NCBI RefSeq assembly: GCF_007827555.1
Contig: NZ_VISS01000004.1
Location: 62,001 to 126,000 of the forward strand
Origin: Aeribacillus composti
GTDB taxonomy: Bacteria; Bacillota; Bacilli; Bacillales; Aeribacillaceae
Length of the DNA stretch: 64,000 nt
Direction: 5' to 3'
The position numbers and the translations under genes were made by a program. The notes under the pieces are model-generated. The model had not been told where the DNA came from, made no database searches, and saw nothing but the letters and a program-made list of their open reading frames with translations. The stretch's first letter is position 1, and each line of letters opens with the position of its first letter. Positions 27,254 through 37,906 of this stretch are shown here, piece after piece.

Positions 27254-27282
27254 TTGGTCAATCTGATGAATAGTGTTAAAAT
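27254..27282 (+). promoter_or_regulatory. Candidate sigma-A promoter of odhAB
   Basis: TTGGTC-N17-TAAAAT, about 135 bases upstream of odhA. Consensus match only. Confidence 0.45.
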
Positions 27283-27417
27283 AGCGGTGGAAGCGGTTAT
27301 TTAAAAAAATATAGCTTGCTTCTTGTGGGATGGTGATGAGAATTTAAAAAAATTTTTTGTGGGGAAACAAAGCAGAAGAATTCTAATGATTAGTGATCAT
27401 TGGGGGTTTTTAAGAAA

Positions 27418-30261
27418 ATGGAAGAAACTTCGTCAAATTTAAAAATCGCATGGCGTGATTTTCACGGACCTAATTTAGGGTATGTCATGGACTTATATGA
27501 ACAATATTTAGAAGATCCGAATTCTGTTGATGAAGAATTAAGAAACATGTTTGATGCTTGGGGGGCTCCTGAGGCTCTAACTGAACAATCTTATGTAAAC
27601 TCCTCATCCACTGTAAGCAGAAATTTGTCTTATACGTTTGATAAGCTGCAAAAAGTAGCAGCTGCTGTAAGGTTTGCAGAGGATATTCGGACATTTGGAC
27701 ATTTGGATGCTTCTATTTATCCTATGGGGATAAAACATAACGAAGAAGATGTTTTGAATGAATCAAGATACGGTCTGACGAAAGAGGACTTAATTGAAAT
27801 ACCGGCCAAATTGTTGAGTCCGTATACTCCTGATCATGTACACAACGGGTACGAAGCGATCCAATATTTAAAAGATGTTTATTCAAAATCGATTGCATTT
27901 GAATTTCAGCATGTCCACAATTTTGAAGAGCATGAATGGCTCAACGAAATGGTGGAATCTGGGAAAATTTTCAAAACACTTTCAAAAGAGAAACGCATTT
28001 CTCTTTTGAAGCGATTAACAGAAGTCGAAGGATTTGAATCTTTTCTCCATAAAACATTTGTCGGCCAAAAGAGATTCTCCATTGAAGGTGTTGATATGCT
28101 CGTTCCGATGCTTGATGAGCTGATTTCTGAAGCTGTGAAAAGCGGAACGACAAATATAAACATCGGAATGGCGCATCGGGGCCGACTAAGCGTGTTGGCT
28201 CATGTGTTAGGAAAGCCATTTGAGCTTATTTTCTCTGAGTTCCAGCATGCACCGAACAAAGAATTGGTTCCGTCTGAAGGTTCAATCGGAATCAACTACG
28301 GCTGGACCGGAGATGTGAAATATCATTTAGGTGCGGACAGAAAAATTAAAGATCATAATGTTGTTCGTGCACGGCTCACGCTAGCGAACAACCCTAGCCA
28401 TCTAGAGTTTGTGGATCCGATTGTGGAAGGGTATACACGTGCAGCCCAAGATAATCGTAATGTGCGCGGATATCCTGAACAAGATATTCACAAATCCATG
28501 GCTGTGCTGATTCACGGCGATGCAGCATTCCCTGGCGAGGGAGTCGTGGCAGAGACTCTTAACCTTAGTCAGTTAAACGGTTACAAAACCGGAGGAACAA
28601 TCCACATTATCGCCAATAATATGATCGGATTTACGACGGAAAGCCATGATTCTCGATCAACAAAATATGCCAGCGACCTAGCCAAGGGCTTCGAAATTCC
28701 GATCGTTCATGTGAATGCGGATGATCCAGAAGCATGTTTGGCAGCTGTTTATATTGCCATTTTGTATCGCAATAAATTCCATAAAGATTTCTTAATTGAT
28801 TTAATCGGATACCGCCGTTACGGGCATAACGAAATGGATGAGCCGATGGCGACAAATCCGTTGCTTTATGAAAAAATTAAGAAACATGAAACAATTTGCA
28901 AATTATATGCTAAACAGCTTGAAAGCGATGGAATTATTTCCTTAGAAGACGCAAGAAAGTTTGAACAAGAAGTGCAGGATCGGCTGAAAAAAGCATACGA
29001 TAAAGTTCCAAAAAACGAACACCAAGAAGAGGAAATTCATATTCCAGAAACGGTCAGCCATGGTCTGCCCAAAATCGACACGACTGTGCCGGTGGATGTC
29101 CTTGACAAAATTAACAAGGAATTAATTACGTTCCCAGAAGGATTCACCGTTTTTAATAAATTGCAAAAAATTCTAGAACGCAGGGCAAAAGTATATGAAG
29201 AAGAAAGAAAAGTAGATTGGTCGCTTGCAGAAGCGTTCGCCTTTGCGACAATCTTGAGAGATGGAACTCCGCTTAGAATTACTGGACAAGATTCGGAACG
29301 CGGGACTTTTGCTCATAGACATTTAGTCTTGCACGATGTGAAAACAGGCAAAACCTTCTCGCCGCTGCATCGTTTGTCGGATGTTCAAGCATCGTTTGCG
29401 ATTCATAACAGCCCGTTGTCTGAAGTTTCTGTATTGGGATTTGAATACGGATATAACGTATTTTCTCCGGAAACGCTTGTTATTTGGGAAGCACAATTCG
29501 GTGATTTTGCAAACGTTGCACAAGTCATATTCGATCAATTTATTTCAGCCGGCAGGGCAAAATGGGGACAAAAATCTGGACTCGTCATGTTGCTGCCGCA
29601 TGGATATGAAGGCCAGGGACCGGAACATTCCAGCGGGCGTTTGGAACGGTACTTGACCCTTGCTGCAGAAAACAATTGGACGGTGGCAAATGTAACGACT
29701 GCTGCACAATATTTTCATTTGCTAAGAAGACAAGCAGCGATTTTAACAAAAGAAGAAGTGCGTCCGCTCATCATTATGACGCCGAAAAGCTTGCTGCGTA
29801 ATCCAAATACGGTTTCCGACGTTACAGAGCTGACTGAAGGTCAATTTCAACCGGTTATTGAACAGCCTGGTTTAGGTCAAAATAAAGAAAAAGTAAAACG
29901 TTTAATTTTGTGCACTGGCAAAATATCGATAGAATTGGCGAATGGTCTGCAAAAATTAGATCAAAAAGATTTTCTTCATATTGTACGGGTGGAGGAAATT
30001 TATCCGTTCCCTGAAGAAGAAATTAAAGAGATTATAGAAAGATACCCTAACTTGCAGGAAATCGTCTGGGTGCAAGAAGAGCCGAAGAATATGGGATCGT
30101 GGATTTTCACATATCCGCAATTAAAATCTATTGTGGGTGATAAGCTCGCTGTTAAATATATTGGACGTCCAAGACGGTCAAGCCCTGCAGAAGGAGACCC
30201 GACAATTCACAAAAAAGAGCAGAGCCGAATCATAACAGAAGCGCTTACATGGAATGAATGA
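27418..30261 (+). CDS. odhA: 2-oxoglutarate dehydrogenase E1 component
   Basis: A 947-residue thiamine-diphosphate enzyme that decarboxylates 2-oxoglutarate in the TCA cycle and passes the succinyl group to OdhB. Family landmarks: [36 protein letters not shown], the ThDP/Mg region [22 protein letters not shown], and [13 protein letters not shown] in the second half. TGGGGG lies 11 bases before ATG 27418. odhB follows after 16 bases, so the two form an operon. Full length. Confidence 0.96.
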   Translation: MEETSSNLKIAWRDFHGPNLGYVMDLYEQYLEDPNSVDEELRNMFDAWGAPEALTEQSYVNSSSTVSRNLSYTFDKLQKVAAAVRFAEDIRTFGHLDASIYPMGIKHNEEDVLNESRYGLTKEDLIEIPAKLLSPYTPDHVHNGYEAIQYLKDVYSKSIAFEFQHVHNFEEHEWLNEMVESGKIFKTLSKEKRISLLKRLTEVEGFESFLHKTFVGQKRFSIEGVDMLVPMLDELISEAVKSGTTNINIGMAHRGRLSVLAHVLGKPFELIFSEFQHAPNKELVPSEGSIGINYGWTGDVKYHLGADRKIKDHNVVRARLTLANNPSHLEFVDPIVEGYTRAAQDNRNVRGYPEQDIHKSMAVLIHGDAAFPGEGVVAETLNLSQLNGYKTGGTIHIIANNMIGFTTESHDSRSTKYASDLAKGFEIPIVHVNADDPEACLAAVYIAILYRNKFHKDFLIDLIGYRRYGHNEMDEPMATNPLLYEKIKKHETICKLYAKQLESDGIISLEDARKFEQEVQDRLKKAYDKVPKNEHQEEEIHIPETVSHGLPKIDTTVPVDVLDKINKELITFPEGFTVFNKLQKILERRAKVYEEERKVDWSLAEAFAFATILRDGTPLRITGQDSERGTFAHRHLVLHDVKTGKTFSPLHRLSDVQASFAIHNSPLSEVSVLGFEYGYNVFSPETLVIWEAQFGDFANVAQVIFDQFISAGRAKWGQKSGLVMLLPHGYEGQGPEHSSGRLERYLTLAAENNWTVANVTTAAQYFHLLRRQAAILTKEEVRPLIIMTPKSLLRNPNTVSDVTELTEGQFQPVIEQPGLGQNKEKVKRLILCTGKISIELANGLQKLDQKDFLHIVRVEEIYPFPEEEIKEIIERYPNLQEIVWVQEEPKNMGSWIFTYPQLKSIVGDKLAVKYIGRPRRSSPAEGDPTIHKKEQSRIITEALTWNE

Positions 30262-30277
30262 GGAGGAAATTTAAAAA

Positions 30278-31537
30278 ATGGCTGAAATTAAAGTTCCAGA
30301 ACTAGCAGAATCCATTTTAGAAGGTACAATTTCTCAATGGTTGAAAAAACCTGGCGATAAAATTGAAAAAGGCGAATACATTCTTGAGCTGGAAACCGAT
30401 AAGGTCAATGTTGAAATTACTGCTGAACATGCCGGTGTTTTAAAAGAAGTATTTAAAAATGAGGGCGATGTTGTCGAAGTTGGCGAAGTCATCGGAATCA
30501 TCGATGAAGGCGCAAGTGAAGCTCCACAGGCAAGCAGCCCTCAGCCAGAACAAAAAGTAGAAGCCGCTCCAGAGCAAAATCTAGAGGAGCAAACAGTTCA
30601 AGTGGAATCGGAAGAACAGTCTGCAGGCAAACCGCGCCCAATCGCAACACCTGCAGCAAGAAAGCTTGCACGTGAAAAAGGAATCGACTTATCGGCCGTG
30701 CCGACGGCTGATCCGCTCGGTCGTGTTCGCAAACAAGATATTGCATATTATGAAGCGCCAAAAGCGGAAGAAAAAGCCCCTAATAAACCAAAACCAGAAC
30801 CGCAAGAAACACAAAAGGCAACGGTTGCAGATCAGAAGCCTGTGGAACGGATCAGAATGTCCCGCAGAAGACAAACCATTGCCAAACGTCTAAAAGAAGT
30901 TCAAAATACAGCAGCTATGCTGACAACCTTTAATGAAGTGGATATGACAGCAGTTATGAACATCCGCAAACGGAGAAAAGATCAATTTTTTGAGGAGCAT
31001 GATGTTCGTTTAGGCTTTATGTCCTTCTTTACAAAAGCAGTTGTCGCAGCCTTGAAAAAATTCCCTCTACTGAATGCGGAAATTCAAGGCGATGAAATTG
31101 TGTTGAAAAAATATTATGATATTGGAGTAGCTGTTTCTACAGATGAAGGTTTGGTTGTTCCTGTTGTAAGAGATGCAGATCGTTTAACATTCGCTCAAAT
31201 CGAGCAAGAAATTGCCGATCTTGCAGCAAAAGCGAGAGCAAATAAACTTGCGCTTTCGGATCTGCAAGGAGGAACATTTACAATAACTAACGGCGGTATT
31301 TTCGGATCTTTATTGTCAACACCGATTTTAAATGGACCTCAAGTCGGTATTTTAGGGATGCATAAAATCCAGCTTCGCCCAGTTGCGATTGACGAAGAGC
31401 GCATTGAAAACCGTCCGATGATGTATATTGCTTTATCATATGACCACCGTATTATTGACGGAAAAGAAGCTGTCAGCTTCTTGGCAACTGTCAAAAAGCT
31501 GTTGGAGGATCCAGAGCAGCTGCTGCTGGAAGGGTAA
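30278..31537 (+). CDS. odhB: Dihydrolipoamide succinyltransferase (E2 of 2-oxoglutarate dehydrogenase)
   Basis: A 419-residue E2 protein. The lipoyl domain has the modified lysine in [10 protein letters not shown] (about residue 43). A Pro/Glu/Gln-rich linker and the E3-binding domain ([17 protein letters not shown]) follow. The C-terminal acyltransferase domain has the catalytic [12 protein letters not shown] motif. GAGGAGG precedes the ATG. A strong terminator follows. The E3 component is not encoded here, as usual for Bacillus. Confidence 0.96.
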   Translation: MAEIKVPELAESILEGTISQWLKKPGDKIEKGEYILELETDKVNVEITAEHAGVLKEVFKNEGDVVEVGEVIGIIDEGASEAPQASSPQPEQKVEAAPEQNLEEQTVQVESEEQSAGKPRPIATPAARKLAREKGIDLSAVPTADPLGRVRKQDIAYYEAPKAEEKAPNKPKPEPQETQKATVADQKPVERIRMSRRRQTIAKRLKEVQNTAAMLTTFNEVDMTAVMNIRKRRKDQFFEEHDVRLGFMSFFTKAVVAALKKFPLLNAEIQGDEIVLKKYYDIGVAVSTDEGLVVPVVRDADRLTFAQIEQEIADLAAKARANKLALSDLQGGTFTITNGGIFGSLLSTPILNGPQVGILGMHKIQLRPVAIDEERIENRPMMYIALSYDHRIIDGKEAVSFLATVKKLLEDPEQLLLEG

Positions 31538-31550
31538 ATCACTAATGAAG

Positions 31551-31577
31551 GAAGAACGCATTCCGCGTTCTTCTTTT
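31551..31577 (+). terminator. Rho-independent terminator of odhAB
   Basis: GAAGAACGC and GCGTTCTTC, a perfect nine-pair stem followed by TTTT. Confidence 0.82.
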
Positions 31578-31611
31578 CATATGAAAACGAACGAATGAAG
31601 GAGTGGCAAAC

Positions 31612-31818
31612 ATGAATCATCTATCATGGAAAAACAAAAAAGCGAATAAAAAAGTTGTATGTTTACATACAAATGCAAAAAAGTATATGGTAAATAATGT
31701 ATTGACACCTGGACAAACTTATGATGTCTTGAACGAAACGGAAGAGTATTATTTTATTATCGACAATTCCGGAAAAGTAGGCGGGTTTTACAAAGAATAT
31801 TTTGAAGAAGCAAAATAG
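31612..31818 (+). CDS. DUF6501-family small protein
   Basis: A 68-residue basic protein with the family pattern TNAKKYMVNNVLTPGQTYDV and FIIDNSGKVGGFYKEYFEE. Homologues occur across Bacillus; function is unknown. ATG 31612 follows GAAGGAG; the upstream GTG 31603 lies in the ribosome-binding region. It looks like a small beta-barrel. Confidence 0.75.
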   Translation: MNHLSWKNKKANKKVVCLHTNAKKYMVNNVLTPGQTYDVLNETEEYYFIIDNSGKVGGFYKEYFEEAK

Positions 31819-31867
31819 CTAATCATCCCTTTATTTTTTCTTTCCTTTTTGAGAGGAGGTGTTGTTC

Positions 31868-33310
31868 GTGTTCGTTTATACTGAAGAGGATATTCGCAAC
31901 ATTGACAATCTGGCAGAAAAAAATGGCCTTTCTTCTATTGTGTTGATGGAAAACGCCGGGCGCTCTTTATTTCAAAAGCTTGTTTCGCACGTAAAAAAAG
32001 ATGATCGCATTTTAATATTGTCCGGTAAAGGCAACAACGGCGGAGATGGAATTGTTTTGGCCAGATATTTAAAACAAAACGGCTACCATGCCGATCTTTC
32101 TTTTCCGCTTGGGGCACCGAAAAGTGAAGCAGCGAAGCATCATTTCGCTTTTTATAAAAACAGCGGTTTTCTCGAAACAGCCGAATATGAACAAAATCAT
32201 TACCAAGTCATCGTTGACGCTTTGCTGGGGGTCGGTGCAAGGCATCCGCTAAGAGATGATGTGAAAAACATCATTGAATGGATTAATGGACAAAACGCTT
32301 TTGTCGTTTCCGTTGATGTTCCTTCAGGAGTTTTATCCGACTCCGGAGAAGCGCCGATAGCGGTTAAAGCAGACGTCACCATCAGCATCCACGGATATAA
32401 GCGATCAGCCTTTTTGCTGCCTTCTTCATCTTTTTACGGAAAAAAGGAAGTTGTGTCCATCGGCCTGAAGGAAGAAGGGAAATGGAAGGTCTGGACAGAA
32501 ATAGATGTGAAGCAAACATGGCCGAACCATCCGTCTTTTTCCCATAAAGGCACTTTTGGAACAGGCTATTTAATTGCTGGCTCCGACGAAATGCCGGGAA
32601 GTGTGCTTCTTGCTGCGAAAGGAGCTATGAGGGCAGGAATTGGCAAGCTTGTGATCGGCACAACACCATTTGTAGCGGGGGCCATCGCCGGGCAAATTCC
32701 TGAAGCAACTTATTTTTTTGAAGGTCTCATAAAAGCAGGGGATGGTGAATTCCCGGAAAAGCTGTCAGTATGTGCAATTGGACCAGGTATCGTTCCTGGA
32801 GAAGAGACCGAAAAAGCCATTCAATCCATCTTACAAAACGATTGGCCTGTTGTGCTGGATGCCGGTGCGTTACAAAAACGCACATATCCGAAAAATAGAC
32901 AACATCCTATTGTGTTAACACCGCATCCGGGGGAATTTAGCCGTTTAATCGATCAGCCGATCAGCTATATACAAAAGAACAGAATCGAAGCTGCTTCTAA
33001 ATTTGCCGTTGAAGAAAATGTCATTGTTGTTTTAAAAGGCCAATATACAGTGATTGCATTTCCGGATGGAACAGGAATGATCAATCCAACTGGAAACATT
33101 GCTTTGGGCAAAGGCGGGAGCGGAGATGCATTAACGGGAATCATCGCTGCTTTTTTGTCCTATTATGAGAACAAAAAAGCAGCTGTGGCAAATGCAGTCT
33201 ATTTACACGGTTTATGTGCAGATCTGTTTGTAAAAACGAAAGGTGTAAGATCAATGCTTGCGGGCGATATTCCAGACATTTTGCCGGAAGTGATGAAACG
33301 ATTCGAATAG
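31868..33310 (+). CDS. nnr: Bifunctional NAD(P)HX epimerase / dehydratase
   Basis: A 480-residue repair enzyme. The N-terminal YjeF_N domain epimerises damaged NAD(P)HX (SGKGNNGGDGIVLARYL, VDALLGVGARHPLRDDV). The C-terminal YjeF/YxkO kinase-like domain dehydrates it back to NAD(P)H (LTPHPGEFSRL, GNIALGKGGSGDALTG). GAGAGGAGG precedes GTG 31868 with eight bases; GTG 31859 overlaps it. It converges with the superoxide dismutase gene, with only five bases between the two stop codons. Confidence 0.92.
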   Translation: MFVYTEEDIRNIDNLAEKNGLSSIVLMENAGRSLFQKLVSHVKKDDRILILSGKGNNGGDGIVLARYLKQNGYHADLSFPLGAPKSEAAKHHFAFYKNSGFLETAEYEQNHYQVIVDALLGVGARHPLRDDVKNIIEWINGQNAFVVSVDVPSGVLSDSGEAPIAVKADVTISIHGYKRSAFLLPSSSFYGKKEVVSIGLKEEGKWKVWTEIDVKQTWPNHPSFSHKGTFGTGYLIAGSDEMPGSVLLAAKGAMRAGIGKLVIGTTPFVAGAIAGQIPEATYFFEGLIKAGDGEFPEKLSVCAIGPGIVPGEETEKAIQSILQNDWPVVLDAGALQKRTYPKNRQHPIVLTPHPGEFSRLIDQPISYIQKNRIEAASKFAVEENVIVVLKGQYTVIAFPDGTGMINPTGNIALGKGGSGDALTGIIAAFLSYYENKKAAVANAVYLHGLCADLFVKTKGVRSMLAGDIPDILPEVMKRFE

Positions 33311-33315
33311 CCTTA

Positions 33316-34167
33316 TCAATATGGCTTCCAAATGACTTTTTTTGCAGTTTGAAATCTTTGTTCCACTTCTGGCCAGTTGACGATTTTCCAAAAATTATCG
33401 ATATATTTTTGCCGATCGTTTTTATATTGCAAGTAGTATGCATGCTCCCAAACATCTAATACAAGAAGAGGAATGACATCCCATTGGCTTAAGTTTTGAT
33501 GCTTTTCCGCCTGCAATATTTCCAATCTTCTTGAACGGGGGGACCATACTAATATCGCCCAGCCTCCGCCTTCGACTGCTTTTGCAGCTTCGCTGAAATG
33601 CTTTTTAAATGCTTGAAAGCTTCCGAATGAATTTTTGATCGCTTCCTTTAATTCACCTTTCGGCTCGCCCCCGCCTTTTGGGTTCATGACATTCCAAAAA
33701 ATTGTATGCAAATAGTGGCCTGCCCCATTGAAAGCTGCTTCCCGTTCCCAATGTTTAATCAATGAAAAATCTCCTGTTCTCCGTGCTTTTTCCATTTCGA
33801 TTTCCGCCTTGTTTAAACCGTCTACATAGCTTTGATGGTGTTTCAAATGGTGAAGCCTCATGATTTCTTCTGAAATATACGGCTCAAGCGCATTGTATCG
33901 ATAGGGAAGAGGAGGAAGCTTATGTTGTCCTATCGGCACAGCCAAAGACCGGTCATCTTCACCTTCAATAAATGATCTGAATTCATCATACAATTGATTC
34001 GCCTGTTCATAAAGTTCGCTTTCTGAAACGGACTCGGCTTTGTCCAGCTCTGTTTTGAAACGGATTATTTTTTCCTCGAATTCGCTTGCAAAAGGGTGTT
34101 CTGAAATGATGTTTCCATAAAGATCATCACACCATTTTTTTAATTCATTAATATACGATTCACTCAA
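33316..34167 (-). CDS. Fe/Mn superoxide dismutase, SodF-like with N-terminal extension
   Basis: A 283-residue protein. The last 200 residues form an iron/manganese SOD domain with metal-binding motifs HHLKHHQSYVDGLN, GAGHYLHTIFWNVM and DVWEHAYYLQY. The first 80 residues are a helical, acidic extension like that of B. subtilis SodF. TTG 34167 follows AAGGAGGA on the minus strand; the ATG at 34194 overlaps this site region and has no upstream site of its own. Removes superoxide in the cytoplasm. The odhAB/yoj neighbourhood supports orthology with sodF. Confidence 0.88.
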   Translation of the reverse strand: MSESYINELKKWCDDLYGNIISEHPFASEFEEKIIRFKTELDKAESVSESELYEQANQLYDEFRSFIEGEDDRSLAVPIGQHKLPPLPYRYNALEPYISEEIMRLHHLKHHQSYVDGLNKAEIEMEKARRTGDFSLIKHWEREAAFNGAGHYLHTIFWNVMNPKGGGEPKGELKEAIKNSFGSFQAFKKHFSEAAKAVEGGGWAILVWSPRSRRLEILQAEKHQNLSQWDVIPLLVLDVWEHAYYLQYKNDRQKYIDNFWKIVNWPEVEQRFQTAKKVIWKPY

Positions 34168-34220
34168 GACAACAAAATCCTCCTTTTCATTCAATCGTCC
34201 AGAATACTATATGAAGCAAT

Positions 34221-34451
34221 TTGAAAAAGGGTGAACTAAAAGAAGCGCGTCTTTTAGATGGAAGAGGGAAGCTCCTTAAAGCGGTTTTTCACCAATTAAA
34301 AACGGATGATTTTTTGAAGAAATGCATTTTTTATGTGAGAGGAGAGGCTGGATGGGAAGAAATATGTTTGTCAATACTCGGTCTTGTTATTAAAAAAGAG
34401 CAGCTGCCTGAATTATGTATGAAAAATGCCATGCATATCAATGCAAAATAA
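34221..34451 (+). CDS. Possible 76-residue protein, unknown
   Basis: An open frame from TTG 34221, divergent from the sod gene. Codon use looks plausible (VFHQLKTDDFLKKCIFYVRG), but the ribosome-binding site is poor and the family is not recognised. It could be the C-terminal remnant of a larger gene. A MITE-like element begins six bases after its stop codon. Confidence 0.3.
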   Translation: MKKGELKEARLLDGRGKLLKAVFHQLKTDDFLKKCIFYVRGEAGWEEICLSILGLVIKKEQLPELCMKNAMHINAK

Positions 34452-34456
34452 AATCA

Positions 34457-34577
34457 GGGGATTGTCCCAAAAGGATACATCCATTGGAATTCAATAATCA
34501 AGAAATGCTGATATATCAGCATTACTGAACATGAAAAGGGGATCCAATACCGTGAAATCAACTAATTGGACGGCCCC
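34457..34577. repeat. MITE-like element C (different sequence, similar ends)
   Basis: It begins GGGGATTGTCCCAAAAGG and ends TTGGACGGCCCC, imperfect inverted ends of the same GGGG-N2-GTCC type as the elements at 24.1 and 58.2 kb. Near the middle is the perfect palindrome TGCTGATATATCAGCA. Its size, 121 bases, is close to the other two, but the interior is largely different. Confidence 0.5.
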
Positions 34578-34733
34578 TTAAGTCAATCTGCCCAAACATC
34601 GTTCATTGAACAGTATACTTTTCATCTTTTCAAATAAGCACGTCAGCTTCTTTAGCTTTTTTGGGAACTAATAGACAAACTCTATTTTAATGACAGAAGT
34701 AAGTACATTCAAATTTCATTATAACAGCAAATA

Positions 34734-35162
34734 CTACTTCTTGATTAGATCTGCCATCATAACAAAAATTTTATCATCATACGCATTTTCATCCTGCTTT
34801 AAAATGTCGTCTATATATCTTGGTATTCCTTTACAAAAGCTTTAGCAAAGTCCGTGAAATGACAATCCAGTACTTTTTGTTTGCTTGAATCATAATACAA
34901 CAATCAATAAACAGACGATTTTGGGATTTTTTTAATGTAATATTTTAAAGCATTCTCATGAGTTTCTACGGTCCCTTGAACTATTTTTCATTACTGAATT
35001 TGATCAAGTAATCTCCGATATCTAATAAAAGACCATCACGGAATGTTGTTTTTGTCCATTTTCAACAATATACATATATAATCTTTTGTAGAAATAAAAG
35101 GATAGCTCAAAAGGAGCATCTTTTGTATCCTCATATTCTTCAATCTCAAATAATAGCTTCAT
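34734..35162 (-). pseudogene. Decayed gene for a soluble protein of unknown family
   Basis: On the minus strand a good start (AAAGGGTG before ATG 35162) opens MKLLFEIEEYEDTKDAPFEL. The frame then breaks several times, but continuing pieces can be read in the other frames: LLDIGDYLIKFSNEK, KYYIKKIPKSSVY, DCHFTDFAKAFVKEYQDI and, at the end, NAYDDKIFVMMADLIKK-stop. At least three frameshifts are needed. The family is not recognised. The rest of 34.6-35.6 kb shows similar debris. Confidence 0.5.
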
Positions 35163-35558
35163 CTGTCTATACACCCTTTAAATTCATTTTGTTTACTATT
35201 TGTACAGATTTCATATATAAAATTACTTGATTTATCCCGTTACTTGGTTTTCCTTTAAAGATTTCATAATCTTCTTCATTTCTGTTTTTGAAAGATTTTT
35301 AGAAACAATGTTCATTTTATATCGCGATTTTCCCTGTAATTCCTTTTTGATGCTGTGCGTCCTTTAATTTGTAAAAAGCAGAGAAGACAACGCTTTTTTT
35401 AATTTAAAGCCGAACAGGGAAGGGGTGTTCTGCTGTATTATGGACAATTACTGTTTCTGTTGTTTTTCACAGAGGAAATGCCCGAGCTTTTCTCAATGCA
35501 GAAAGTACTAAAGCAGGCGGAACTCAACCTTTTAGGAGAAGTTCTCGACAACTGGAAA

Positions 35559-35590
35559 GCCCCACAGAAATCATTTTCTGTGGGGCCTAG
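35559..35590 (-). terminator. Hairpin at the 3' end of the aldehyde dehydrogenase gene
   Basis: CCCCACAGAA and TTCTGTGGGG form a ten-pair stem, 45 bases beyond the stop on the minus strand. The T tract is short, so efficiency is uncertain. Confidence 0.6.
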
Positions 35591-35630
35591 ATATTGTTTT
35601 TTAGACAGGCGCTATTCTGAATTATATATT

Positions 35631-37115
35631 TTAATTTAAGCTAATCCACACGCTTTTTACTTCTGTATAGTTGTTCAAAGCATATGAACCCATTTCGCGA
35701 CCGATACCTGATTGTTTGTATCCGCCAAACGGAGAAGCTGCGTCAAATACATTATAACAGTTGACCCAAACAGTTCCTGCTCTCAAGCGATTGGCGACAT
35801 AGTGAGCGTTGGCCACATCTCTCGTCCATAAACCGGCAGCTAAGCCGTATTCGCTGTTGTTTGCCCGATCAATAACTTCATCTAAATCTTCAAAAGGCAA
35901 TGCAGCAATGACCGGACCGAATATTTCCTCTTTGGCAATTGTCATTTTATCTTCAACATCAGCAAAAATTGTAGGAGTGACAAAATACCCTTTTTCAGAT
36001 GGCGTAGATCCGCCGGTCACAACTTCTGCGCCTTCTTCAATTCCTTTTTCAATATAATTCAACACTCTTGACTGCTGCTCTTCAGATACGAGCGGCCCCA
36101 TTTCTGTTTCCGGATTCAGACCAAAGCCTTGGCGGATATTTTGGGCATGGGAGGCCATATCTGCTAATACATTATCGTAATGTTTTTTCTGAATAAACAC
36201 ACGAGAACCTGCACAGCATACTTGACCTTGATTAAACATTACACCGTTTAATGCACCTGGAATCGCTTTTGACAGATCAGCATCCGGCAAAATAATATTC
36301 GGCGATTTGCCTCCTAATTCCAGCGTAACTCGCTTCAGTGAACGTGCGGCATTTTTCATTATCAGCTTGCCAACTTCCGTCGATCCGGTAAAAGCAATTT
36401 TATCTACCAGAGGATGATCAACAATCGCTTGCCCAGCTGTTTCCCCAAAGCCCGGTACTATGTTGATAACCCCAGGTGGGAAACCTGCTTCTTCAATAAG
36501 CTCTGCTAAATAAAGGGCTGAAAGTGGAGTTTGTTCTGCAGGCTTCAAAACGACTGTACAACCAGTTGCAAGAGCGGCACCAAGTTTCCACATTGCCATT
36601 AGAAGCGGGAAGTTCCATGGAATAATCTGGCCGACAACACCAACAGGTTCATGTCTTGTATAATTGAAAAATGGTCCGTTGACAGGAATGGTCTGCCCGA
36701 CTATTTTTGTAGACCATCCGGCATAGTAACGCAAGTGTTCAATGGCTAACGGAATATCTGCATTTCTAGTTTCCCGGATCGGTTTTCCGTTATCCAGCGT
36801 TTCCAGCTGAGCTAGTTCTTCTTTGTTTTCTTCCAGTAAATCCGCCAGTTTGTACAATAATCGGCTTCGTTCAGCAGCTGATATTTTGGACCATGGCCCG
36901 CTGTCAAAAGCAGCTCTTGCCGCACGGACAGCACGGTCAATATCTTCTTTGTCCGCTTCATAAACCGTTGCAAGAGTTTCTCCAGTTGCTGGATTAGGAG
37001 TGTCAAACGTTTTGCCGGAAACGCTTTCGACAAATTCACCATTAATGTACAACTTTTTTTTCCCTTTTAGAAACTCCGCTACTTTCCCTTCAACATTAGC
37101 GATTAATTGACTCAT
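35631..37115 (-). CDS. NAD(P)-dependent aldehyde dehydrogenase (AldA/DhaS-like)
   Basis: A 494-residue ALDH-superfamily enzyme oxidising aldehydes to acids. The catalytic glutamate lies in LELGGKSPN and the catalytic cysteine in GQVCCAGSR. The NAD-binding FTGSTEVGK, IPWNFPLLMAMWKLGPAL-like region and the C-terminal SPFGGYKQSGIGREMG are typical of class 1/2 ALDHs. AGGAGGATGATCG precedes the ATG on the minus strand. It is a single-gene unit flanked by debris. The substrate cannot be told from sequence. Confidence 0.92.
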   Translation of the reverse strand: MSQLIANVEGKVAEFLKGKKKLYINGEFVESVSGKTFDTPNPATGETLATVYEADKEDIDRAVRAARAAFDSGPWSKISAAERSRLLYKLADLLEENKEELAQLETLDNGKPIRETRNADIPLAIEHLRYYAGWSTKIVGQTIPVNGPFFNYTRHEPVGVVGQIIPWNFPLLMAMWKLGAALATGCTVVLKPAEQTPLSALYLAELIEEAGFPPGVINIVPGFGETAGQAIVDHPLVDKIAFTGSTEVGKLIMKNAARSLKRVTLELGGKSPNIILPDADLSKAIPGALNGVMFNQGQVCCAGSRVFIQKKHYDNVLADMASHAQNIRQGFGLNPETEMGPLVSEEQQSRVLNYIEKGIEEGAEVVTGGSTPSEKGYFVTPTIFADVEDKMTIAKEEIFGPVIAALPFEDLDEVIDRANNSEYGLAAGLWTRDVANAHYVANRLRAGTVWVNCYNVFDAASPFGGYKQSGIGREMGSYALNNYTEVKSVWISLN

Positions 37116-37355
37116 CGATCATCCTCCTAATTTTTTTTTTCGTTGTGTAAACTCTGGATGAACGAAATACAGTTTTATAATAAAGGAAAATTCAGAATAT
37201 TTCAACCCATTTTTTAAAAATTACCAAAAATCTCCTGACCAACAACTGCTGGATGGCCGCAGAAAACTTAAGAAAACAACTTTATTTCAGTCATCAAGAC
37301 AAACTATTTAAGAATAATCGTATAAAGAGAAATGAACTTCAAAGAGGTGATGACA

Positions 37356-37595
37356 ATGAATGAGAAGCATCAAAAATCTTTTACGACCGTAAAATCATAT
37401 CGTCCTTTTCATAGCAGATATGATCCATGTAAACCAATCGGTGTCAAATACTATTCCACACCGCCAAACCTTTTCCTCGGTTTTCAGCCGCCGAACTTGC
37501 AGCAATTTTCCGCAAAAGAAGCATTAAAAAAAGGGACTCTTTGGCGATTTTTTTATGACTATTACGAAAATCCGTATGAGAAAAAAGGGAGGTAG
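37356..37595 (+). CDS. cotJA: Spore coat-associated protein CotJA
   Basis: A 79-residue protein beginning [20 protein letters not shown], with the CotJA pattern [21 protein letters not shown]. It belongs to the cotJABC operon, made in the mother cell under sigma-E in B. subtilis, whose products enter the spore coat. ATG 37356 follows GAGGTGATG; the upstream ATG 37332 lacks a ribosome-binding site. cotJB follows after five bases. Confidence 0.92.
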   Translation: MNEKHQKSFTTVKSYRPFHSRYDPCKPIGVKYYSTPPNLFLGFQPPNLQQFSAKEALKKGTLWRFFYDYYENPYEKKGR

Positions 37596-37600
37596 CCAAA

Positions 37601-37861
37601 ATGAAGGAGCTTCCTCAAGAGTACTATCAGCTCCTTGAAGAAATTCAAGCGGCTGATTTCGTGCTTGTTGAATTATCGCTTTATCTAGACACTCATCCAA
37701 ATGATATAGAAGCAATCCAGCAATTTAACCAATATGCCCAATACTCAAAACAATTGAAGCAAATGTTTGAATCAAAATTCGGTGCGCTGCAGCAATTTGG
37801 AAACAGCTTTTCAGACGCGAACTGGAGCTGGGGAACGATGCCGTGGCCATGGCAAGTATAG
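37601..37861 (+). CDS. cotJB: Spore coat protein CotJB
   Basis: An 86-residue protein with the CotJB pattern: [29 protein letters not shown] and a Trp-rich end ([14 protein letters not shown]). GGGAGGTAGCC precedes the ATG. It is the second gene of the cotJ operon. Confidence 0.93.
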   Translation: MKELPQEYYQLLEEIQAADFVLVELSLYLDTHPNDIEAIQQFNQYAQYSKQLKQMFESKFGALQQFGNSFSDANWSWGTMPWPWQV

Positions 37862-37906
37862 CTTTAATCCGTTTAACTATACTCATACGATGAAAGGAGA
37901 AAGAAC

